From assembly GCA_021784995.1 (NCBI GenBank), contig JAJYHA010000259.1, positions 1 to 6,876 on the forward strand: 6,876 bases of DNA, in the 5' to 3' direction. Each line of letters opens with the position of its first letter. Position 1 is the first letter of the stretch. This DNA comes from Myxococcales bacterium (lineage in GTDB: Bacteria > Myxococcota > Myxococcia > Myxococcales > Anaeromyxobacteraceae). The notes below the pieces were generated by a model that ran no database searches, was not told the DNA's origin, and worked only from the letters and a program-made list of their open reading frames with translations. Both the position numbers and the translations under genes were made by a program. Of this stretch, positions 1 to 5,969 are shown one piece after another.

Positions 1-1958
1 TGTGGGCGCGCGACGTCGCGGCGCGCCAGCCCGACGCGCGCACCCAGGCGCTCGGCCCGGGCGTGCAGGCCGCGTTCGACGCCGGCGGGCGGCCCACCGC
101 CGCGGCCGCCGGCTTCGCCCGCAGCCAGGGCGTGGAGGTGACGGCGCTGAAGCGCGTGGCGACGCCGAAGGGCGAACGGCTGGCGGTGGAGAAGGTGGAG
201 CGCGGGCGCCGGGCCGCGGCGGTGCTGCCGGCCCTGCTCGAGGGGCTCCTGCCGCGCCTCCGGTTCCGCAAGGCGATGCGCTGGGGCGACGAGACCGTCA
301 CCTTCGCGCGGCCGGTGCGCTGGATGGTGGCGCTCCTGGGCGGCGCCCGGCTCCCCGTGCGGTACGGCGACGTCCGGTCGGGCGCGACCACGCGCGGCCA
401 CCGCTTCGTCGCGCCGCGGGCGCTCGCGCTCCGGGGCACTCCCGAGGACTACCTGGCGAGGCTCCGCCGCGCGTCGGTGATCGCGGACCCGGCCGAGCGC
501 CGGCGCGAGATCGAGCGGCAGCTCGCCGCCGCCGCGCGCCGGGCCGGAGGGACCCTCCGGCCCGACGAGGCGCTCCTCGACCAGGTCACCTTCCTGGTCG
601 AGCACCCGACGGCCGTGGTGGGGAGCTTCGACGCCGCGCACCTGGCGCTCCCCCCCGAGGTGGTCGTGAGCGAGATGCGCAACCACCAGCGCTACTTCGC
701 GGTCCTGGGGCAGGACGGGAAGCTCACCCACCGCTTCGTGGCCGTCTCCGGCACGCCGGTGAAGGATCCGAAGGTCGCGCGCCACGGGTACGAGCGCGTG
801 CTGCGGGCCCGGCTCGCCGACGCGCGCTTCTTCTTCGACGAGGACCGCAAGCGGCGCCTGGAGGAGCGGGTGCCCGAGCTGGCGCGCCGCACCTACCAGG
901 CGCGGCTGGGGAGCGAGCTGGACCGGGTGGAGCGCATCGAGCGCATCGCGCTCGCGCTGGCCGACGCGCTCGGCCTGGGCGAGCGCCGCGCCGCCGTGGC
1001 GCGGGCGGCGCGCCTGTGCAAGGCCGACCTGGGGACGGGGATGGTGGGCGAGTTCCCGGAGCTGCAGGGGATCATGGGCGGCCACTACGCCCGGCTCGAC
1101 GGCGAGCCGCAGGAGGTCGCCGAGGCCATCGAGGACCATTACCGGCCCATCGGCGCGGCGGAGGAGATGCCGCGCGGTGACGTGGGCGCGCTGGTCGGGC
1201 TGGCCGACCGGCTCCACCAGCTCGTCGGCATCCTGGGCGTGGGGGAGAAGGCGACCGGGGCCGCCGATCCCTTCGGGCTCCGCCGCGCGGCCATCGGGAT
1301 CCTGCGCATCGTGCAGGACCGCGGGTACGCGCTCTCGCTCCCGGCCGGCGTGGACGCCGCGCTGGACGCGCTCGGGGAGCGCGTCGCCGGCGACCGGTCG
1401 GCCGTGAAGGCACAGGTGCTCGACTTCCTCCGCGGGCGCGTGAAGGCGCTCTGGAGCGAGCAGTTCGAGCCGGACCTGGTCGAGGCGGTCCTCTCGGCGG
1501 GCTTCGACGACGTGGTGGACGCGCGGCGGCGGCTGGAGGCGCTGGCGGAGGTGAAGCGCCGGCCCGATTTCGTCGCGCTGGCGGTGGCGTTCAAGCGCGC
1601 CGCCAACATCCGGGAGAAGGCGGCCGGCGAGGGGGCGGCGGCGGTCGAGCCGGCGCTGCTCGGGGAGGAGGCCGAGCGCCACCTGGCGGCGGAGGTGGAG
1701 CGGGTGGCGGCCTCGGTCGCCGGGCTCCGGGCGGCGCGTGACTACCGCGCGGTGCTCCGCGCCGTGGCCGAGCTGGCGCCGGCGGTGGACCGCCTCTTCG
1801 ACGAGGTGCTGGTGATGGCGGAGGACCCGGGGCTCCGGGCCAACCGGCTCGCGCTGGTGGGGCGGGTGGCCGCCCTCTTCTCCGACGTGGCCGATTTCCG
1901 CAAGATCCAGGCGGAGCTGCCGCCGGGACCGGCGCGCGGCGTCAGCAGCGCAGGGTAG
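1..1958 (+). CDS. glyS: Glycine--tRNA ligase beta subunit, 5'-truncated by window edge
   Basis: This is the beta subunit of the alpha2beta2 glycyl-tRNA synthetase, which charges tRNA-Gly in the cytoplasm; the alpha subunit (GlyQ) would carry the class II catalytic core. The reading frame is open from the left edge (first whole codon at 3, continuing upstream of the GTG at 63) to TAG at 1956. 651 residues are visible against about 690 in E. coli, so roughly 40-50 N-terminal residues are missing. Family landmarks, numbered from the first visible codon: KAMRWG at 90-95, MRNHQRYF at 225-232, RLADARFFFDEDRK at 270-283, the HD-domain-like stretch EFPELQGIMGGHYA at 350-363, and DPFGLRRAAIGILRI at 422-436. 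The C-terminal DALR-type anticodon-binding region is marked by MAEDPGLRANRLAL near 605-618 and ends VADFRKIQ, where E. coli GlyS stops at a comparable point. About 15 extra residues (AELPPGPARGVSSAG) follow. glyQ is expected just upstream but is outside the window. Identification is by recalled family motifs and is very secure. Confidence 0.97.
   Translation, partial: WARDVAARQPDARTQALGPGVQAAFDAGGRPTAAAAGFARSQGVEVTALKRVATPKGERLAVEKVERGRRAAAVLPALLEGLLPRLRFRKAMRWGDETVTFARPVRWMVALLGGARLPVRYGDVRSGATTRGHRFVAPRALALRGTPEDYLARLRRASVIADPAERRREIERQLAAAARRAGGTLRPDEALLDQVTFLVEHPTAVVGSFDAAHLALPPEVVVSEMRNHQRYFAVLGQDGKLTHRFVAVSGTPVKDPKVARHGYERVLRARLADARFFFDEDRKRRLEERVPELARRTYQARLGSELDRVERIERIALALADALGLGERRAAVARAARLCKADLGTGMVGEFPELQGIMGGHYARLDGEPQEVAEAIEDHYRPIGAAEEMPRGDVGALVGLADRLHQLVGILGVGEKATGAADPFGLRRAAIGILRIVQDRGYALSLPAGVDAALDALGERVAGDRSAVKAQVLDFLRGRVKALWSEQFEPDLVEAVLSAGFDDVVDARRRLEALAEVKRRPDFVALAVAFKRAANIREKAAGEGAAAVEPALLGEEAERHLAAEVERVAASVAGLRAARDYRAVLRAVAELAPAVDRLFDEVLVMAEDPGLRANRLALVGRVAALFSDVADFRKIQAELPPGPARGVSSAG
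541..563. repeat. Perfect 11-bp inverted repeat inside glyS
   Basis: The left arm GGGCCGGAGGG (541-551) is exactly complementary to the right arm CCCTCCGGCCC (553-563), with a single A at 552 between them. It lies in the coding sequence for RAGGTLRP of GlyS, visible residues 180-187. In RNA it could form a stem of about 9-10 GC-rich pairs after opening the centre. There is no following T-run, so it is not an intrinsic terminator. A biological role is unknown; such GC-rich symmetry can arise by chance in this base composition. Confidence 0.6.
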
Positions 1959-1962
1959 AGAC

Positions 1963-1968
1963 GGGGGA
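1963..1968 (+). promoter_or_regulatory. Purine-rich ribosome-binding stretch before the first lipoprotein gene
   Basis: GGGGGA sits in the 12-base gap between the glyS stop and the ATG at 1971. It ends only 2 bases before that ATG, which is tight, but lies 17 bases from the alternative in-frame ATG at 1986. This favours the 1971 start, perhaps helped by ribosomes finishing glyS. The match to a Shine-Dalgarno sequence is partial. Confidence 0.45.
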
Positions 1969-1970
1969 TC

Positions 1971-3530
1971 ATGAGTCCGGTACGCATGCGCCTCGCGCCG
2001 CTCCACCTGGCGGGCCTCGCCTTCGCGCTGGCGCTCGCGTGCAACGACCACGCGGCGAGCACCCAGCCCTCCATGACCTCCTTCCTCTATCCGACCGGCC
2101 TCGCCGTGCGGCACCAGCCCCCGGGCTGCGCGCCGGGCACCGCCGGGTGCAGGACCCAGCTCCTCGTCGTCTCCACGAACTTCGACCTCCGCTACGACAT
2201 CCACACCGGCGGGACCCTCCTCGCGGTGGACGTGGACCAGGCGCTGGCGCAGGCCGCGGCGCCAGGTGCGCCCGATCCGCTGCCGCTGACCGTGCTGGGG
2301 GGCGTGCAGATCGGCAGCTTCGGCGGCGAGCTCGTCATCGCCGACGCGGAGACCTGCCCCACCTGGACCGGGACGCCGCAGGCGCTCGTCGCGTCGCGCT
2401 CGCAGCTCATCCTCTACCGCGTGGACATCGACGACGCGGGCGGGCTCACCTGCGGCGAGGGCTGCGCCGTGCCGCTCGACACGACCTTCGCCGATGCGTA
2501 CGGGATCGGCCTCGCCTGCGGCACCTTCCCGCCCCAGGAGGGCGACGCCCCCACCCCGCAGGCGCTCGCCTTCGTGACCTACCTGCGCACGCCCGACTCC
2601 CACGGCTGGGTCTCCCGCGTCGATCTGCTCGCCGCGAGCGCCGCCGGCGTCCGCACCAGCCCCTGGGCCGATCTCGACCTGCAGATGTCCCCGGCCGGCC
2701 ACGCCCAGTACGACGCGGGCTCCGCCCGGCTCTACGTCACGGGCCGGGTGGCGGACGCCGGGTACACGCCGCTGCGCTGGCTCGAGCTCGCGTCGCCGAG
2801 CACGCCGGTCGCGGCGGTCGACTTCGCCAGCCTGCTCCACGACTCCGACCTGCGCGGGATGGCCATCTCGTCCGACGGGAAGCGCGGGTTCGTCGCGGTG
2901 CGCTACTACGACGCCGACCTGGCCATGCAGTACGGCGGGAGCCCGTCCTTCATGAACTACAACGCCGGCTACGGCGGGTACGGCTACGGGGCGGGGTACG
3001 GCGGCTTCGGCGGGTACGGCGGGTACGGCGGCATGGGCACCTCCTACCAGTACTCGTACGGATACTCGGGCGCGACCACGGCCACCACCGACCTGGCGGG
3101 CGGGCTGGCCGTGATCGACCTCACGAAGCTGACGCCCGGCGCGCCGAGCCTCTCCATCCTCCGGACCGTGCCGCTCGACCGGGGGCCGTCCGAGGTCCGG
3201 GTCATCCCGCGCGCCGGCATGGGTGATCTGGTGGTCGTCTCCTCCACGGACGACTCGACCGTCGCCTTCTACGACGACGAGACGGGTGTCGTCGCGCGCA
3301 CCATCTCCTTCTGCACCGCGGGGCCCTCGCCCTCCGGGTGCGATCCCGGCAGCGCCGCGCTGGGAGCGAACCCCTTCGGGATGGCGGTCGAGCCCCTGGC
3401 CAGCGGGCTGGTGCGGCTCTACGTCGGCTCGTTCGACGCCAGCTGGGTCAACATCCTCCAGATCGATCCCCTGCACCCCGAGGCCGACCCGTCGCTCTGG
3501 CTCCGCCTCGGCCCGGAGCGGCCATGGTGA
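1971..3530 (+). CDS. Putative lipoprotein with beta-propeller-like repeats and a Gly/Tyr-rich insert
   Basis: I do not recognise a named family. The 519-residue product begins with a lipoprotein signal peptide: Arg5/Arg7, a hydrophobic core, then LALA-Cys24. Asn25 after the cysteine gives no classical inner-membrane (Asp+2) retention signal, so outer-membrane anchoring is likely but inferred. The mature part has repeated short strand pairs typical of beta-propellers: LLVVSTNFDLRY followed by GGTLLAVDV (from residue 64), LRGMAISSDGKRGFVAV (from 294), GGLAVIDL (377-384), and PSEVRVIPRAGMGDLVVVSS (from 406), then VRLYVGSFDASWVNILQID near the C-terminus. Between the strands near 309 and 377 lies a Gly/Tyr-rich segment (about 330-367). 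Cysteines at 53/60, 161/165 and 448/457 are closely spaced pairs, with others at 129 and 183, which fits an oxidising, extracytoplasmic location. The gene starts 12 bases after glyS and its stop overlaps the next gene. The ATG at 1986 would also leave a signal peptide, but its ribosome-site spacing is worse. Role: perhaps scaffold or binding protein; unknown. Confidence 0.85.
   Translation: MSPVRMRLAPLHLAGLAFALALACNDHAASTQPSMTSFLYPTGLAVRHQPPGCAPGTAGCRTQLLVVSTNFDLRYDIHTGGTLLAVDVDQALAQAAAPGAPDPLPLTVLGGVQIGSFGGELVIADAETCPTWTGTPQALVASRSQLILYRVDIDDAGGLTCGEGCAVPLDTTFADAYGIGLACGTFPPQEGDAPTPQALAFVTYLRTPDSHGWVSRVDLLAASAAGVRTSPWADLDLQMSPAGHAQYDAGSARLYVTGRVADAGYTPLRWLELASPSTPVAAVDFASLLHDSDLRGMAISSDGKRGFVAVRYYDADLAMQYGGSPSFMNYNAGYGGYGYGAGYGGFGGYGGYGGMGTSYQYSYGYSGATTATTDLAGGLAVIDLTKLTPGAPSLSILRTVPLDRGPSEVRVIPRAGMGDLVVVSSTDDSTVAFYDDETGVVARTISFCTAGPSPSGCDPGSAALGANPFGMAVEPLASGLVRLYVGSFDASWVNILQIDPLHPEADPSLWLRLGPERPW
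2967..3038 (+). repeat. Low-complexity Gly/Tyr codon repeat (GGC GGG TAC units)
   Basis: This stretch is built almost entirely from glycine codons (GGC/GGG) and TAC tyrosine codons. The 9-base unit GGCGGGTAC occurs exactly at 2973, 3009 and 3018, the last two in direct tandem, with degenerate copies between them (one TTC and one ATG in place of TAC). It encodes residues 333-356 of the first lipoprotein. Such short units can expand or contract by slippage in multiples of three codons without breaking the frame, so length variation between relatives is expected. Confidence 0.8.
3515..3518 (+). promoter_or_regulatory. Ribosome-binding site of the second lipoprotein gene, inside the first
   Basis: GGAG lies 5 bases before the ATG at 3524 and 8 bases before the alternative GTG at 3527; both spacings are workable. 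It sits within the last codons of the upstream gene, whose TGA stop (3528-3530) is interleaved with both start codons in ATGGTGA. This arrangement predicts translational coupling of the two lipoproteins. Confidence 0.55.
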
Positions 3531-5968
3531 CGACCTCCACGGACGGGCGTGTCCGCACCGCCGCGCGGTGGGTCGCCGCGCTGGCGCTCGTCGCCGCGGG
3601 GGCCGCCTGCGGCAACAACGCCATCAACGCGGGCGCGCGCCTGGCGGGGCCGACCGACGTGGTGCCCTTCTACGGCGTGACGAACAAGAACGTCGGCCTC
3701 CAGCCCTACCTCGCCTGCACCTCCTCCCGGGCGGACTCCCTCGCCTTCATCGACCCGGTGGACGACATGCCGGTGCTGAGCCCCATGGTGGCCTTTCCCC
3801 TGCAGATTCCCACCGAGCCGCGGCCCCTCCTCGTCGCCGCGGCGGGGATGGGCGATCGCGCGGCGGGCGGCGCCGACGTCCTCGTAGCCATCAGCCAGGG
3901 CAGCCTGGAGCTGCAGGTGGTGGAGACCTGGACGGCGTCGAACCGCGTCGTGCCATCGGCCTCGGTCTCCCTCGACGCGCTGGTCCCCGGGGAGCGCATC
4001 CTGTCGGTGGTGGGGGTGACGCCGGCGGCGGCGACCGTCACCTCGCCGCGGGCGCGCATCGTGGTCGGCGTCACGCACGGCAAGCTGGTGGTGGTCGACT
4101 TCGTCCGCGACGCCACCGGCGGTGTGGTCCCGCTGGTGCCGGCGGGCGCCACGAAGGCGGGCTGGGTGCAGAACCTCGCGGTGGGCTCGGTGACCTTCGA
4201 CCCGGTCGCGATGACCCTCGAGCCGGGCGGGACCCGCGCCTTCATCGCCAGCGACAGCCCCGACCTGCACGGCGTGGGCGTGGTGGACGTGGGCGGCGAT
4301 CCCACGGTCCCGTGGACGGTGACCGCCATCGACGCGGGGGCCCCCACCAGCGCCGTGGCGGTGGGGCTCGTGCACGAGCGGAGCCTCGATCCGACGAACC
4401 CCCTGGCCGCCGACACCTTCGCGACCGCCGCGGCGCTGCGCATCTACGCCGTCATCGACCCGACCATGTGCGGTGCCGATCAGCCCGCCGCCTGCGGGGT
4501 CGTCGCGATGAGCGAGCAGGGCCGCCTGCCCGATCCCTCCGGCGAGCTGCCCTTCATGGCGCCCTTCACCGTGCCGGGCATCGCGCAGGGCCTGGGCGTG
4601 ACGGGCCCACCCGCGAGCGGCGGCTCGCGCGTCAGCGGCGACACGTTGAACCCCAGCACTCCGCTTCTCGTCGTCGAGCCGAGCGGCCGGAACACCTCGG
4701 CGGTGGCGGCCGTCAGCTCGAGCGACGCCATGGTGTACGTGTACGACCTCTCGCGCTTCTCGCCCGCGACCGACGGGACGGAGATGACGACGAGCGGCAT
4801 CGCGCAGGTCTACTCGCTCCAGCCGGCCGACGTGGCCACCCAGGGCTCTCCGAACTACGGCAAGGACCTCTACCTCGGCCTGTGGAACGACTTCCCGATG
4901 GCGGCGCCCTCCACGGGGGCGCAGGTCATGATCGACGGCACGATGTTCACCTCCATCCAGGTGACCCCTGGATACACCCCCAACGACACCTTCCTGCTCA
5001 CCTGGCAGGGGGTGCTCCCGGCGCTCGACTCGCTGCGCGGCGTGGTGGGGCGCGCCAGCACCGGCGAGCTCTACGTCGCGTTCCAGGCGAACGGCGGGAC
5101 CGTCGCGACGCCGAGCTGGGTGGCCGTCACCGACGTCACCGATCCGGCGGTGGGGGTCCACGCCGGAGACCTGGTGGAGGTGACTCCCGACAGCCCGGCG
5201 CCCTGCGGCTCGGGCGAGCTGACGGTGGCCAGCGCCACCCCGGTCCTGCCGGCGGGCAGCGCCTTCCCCGGCGGCGCCCTGCACCTCGCGAGCGGGAGCT
5301 GCTTCGACGCGCTCGCGCCCGGGCAGCTCGACACGGCGACCGTGTCGGTCCGCGCGTCGGGGCTGGTGCTGACCTCCTTCCTGCTCGGGTACCTGGGCCG
5401 GCCCTCCCTCGACCAGACCTTCTCGCTGCAGCACGTGGACGAGGCCACCGCCACCGGCGAGGCGCTCGCCATCGCGCGCAAGACGCGCCGGCTCTACTAT
5501 CCGAGCGCCGAGCCCTGCGCGCCCGCCGCCGGGCAGGCCCCCGTGGCCGGCTGCTACACCTACTTCCCGTGGATCGCGAACCCCCTGGCGCCGGGGCCGG
5601 CCCTCGCGTTCCGCGCCGGTCTCACCGTCGTCAACGCCGCGACGGGGGCGGCCCCGCTCGACGCGACCGATCCGGCGGTGCTGGCGCGCCTCGCGCGCGA
5701 CGCCCGGCTCCTCATCCAGACGCAGAGCGGGACGATCCAGGCCGGGACGACCGCGACGGGGACCACGCCGGGCGTCTTCGGCGCGGTGCCGGCCGGGTAC
5801 AAGCCCATGAGCGGCGGCGTGATGCCCACGCAGGTCTTCGCGTACGACAAGACCCCGCTCGTCGGGCACCAGGACGATCCGGCCTGGTTCTACGTCACCT
5901 ACCAGGACGACCAGCTCCTGCAGCTGACCCCGTCGGTGACGGGGGGAGAGCTGAACGCGGTCAGGTGA
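3524..5968 (+). CDS. Putative large secreted lipoprotein, beta-propeller-like
   Basis: An 814-residue protein of unknown function. The start is ATG 3524 (GTG 3527 would differ by one residue). It has a lipoprotein signal: Arg9, Arg11 and Arg15, the hydrophobic core WVAALALVAAGAA, then Cys29 followed by GNN. The -4 to -1 residues AGAA are permissive for signal peptidase II though not the classic LAGC. The mature region repeats short hydrophobic strand pairs, for example ARIVVGVTHGKLVVVDF (from 177), GGTRAFIASDSPDLHGVGVVDV (from 235) and VAAVSSSDAMVYVYDLSRF (from 394). This suggests one or more beta-propellers, as in the neighbouring lipoprotein. Cysteines at 316/324, 561/593 and 665/677 look like disulfide pairs; Cys65 is unpaired. 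A Thr/Gly-rich stretch lies near 735-755. No catalytic motif is recognised. The overlap with the upstream lipoprotein argues for joint production and perhaps a complex; polA follows after one base. Coding is supported by the secretion signal, repeat pattern and base composition. Longer upstream in-frame extension to 3338 is unlikely because it would bury the signal peptide. Confidence 0.83.
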   Translation: MVTTSTDGRVRTAARWVAALALVAAGAACGNNAINAGARLAGPTDVVPFYGVTNKNVGLQPYLACTSSRADSLAFIDPVDDMPVLSPMVAFPLQIPTEPRPLLVAAAGMGDRAAGGADVLVAISQGSLELQVVETWTASNRVVPSASVSLDALVPGERILSVVGVTPAAATVTSPRARIVVGVTHGKLVVVDFVRDATGGVVPLVPAGATKAGWVQNLAVGSVTFDPVAMTLEPGGTRAFIASDSPDLHGVGVVDVGGDPTVPWTVTAIDAGAPTSAVAVGLVHERSLDPTNPLAADTFATAAALRIYAVIDPTMCGADQPAACGVVAMSEQGRLPDPSGELPFMAPFTVPGIAQGLGVTGPPASGGSRVSGDTLNPSTPLLVVEPSGRNTSAVAAVSSSDAMVYVYDLSRFSPATDGTEMTTSGIAQVYSLQPADVATQGSPNYGKDLYLGLWNDFPMAAPSTGAQVMIDGTMFTSIQVTPGYTPNDTFLLTWQGVLPALDSLRGVVGRASTGELYVAFQANGGTVATPSWVAVTDVTDPAVGVHAGDLVEVTPDSPAPCGSGELTVASATPVLPAGSAFPGGALHLASGSCFDALAPGQLDTATVSVRASGLVLTSFLLGYLGRPSLDQTFSLQHVDEATATGEALAIARKTRRLYYPSAEPCAPAAGQAPVAGCYTYFPWIANPLAPGPALAFRAGLTVVNAATGAAPLDATDPAVLARLARDARLLIQTQSGTIQAGTTATGTTPGVFGAVPAGYKPMSGGVMPTQVFAYDKTPLVGHQDDPAWFYVTYQDDQLLQLTPSVTGGELNAVR

Positions 5969-5969
5969 C

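Noticed and set aside
63..65. GTG as the real start of glyS
   Set aside because: The same frame is open to the left edge, and the upstream residues (WARDVAARQPDARTQALGPG) resemble the conserved GlyS N-terminal region, so the gene begins outside the window.
2..1180. Open frame overlapping the first half of glyS
   Set aside because: The product is Arg/Ala/Gly/Pro-rich and featureless; the glyS frame matches its family along its length.
1986..1988. ATG 1986 as start of the first lipoprotein
   Set aside because: It is possible because the signal peptide would survive, but the purine-rich site at 1963-1968 is 17 bases away, so 1971 was preferred. The choice is not certain.
4955..4973. Hairpin with 7-base arms ATCCAGG / CCTGGAT and a 5-base loop
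   Set aside because: It lies mid-gene with no T-run and short arms; chance is a sufficient explanation in this GC-rich sequence.
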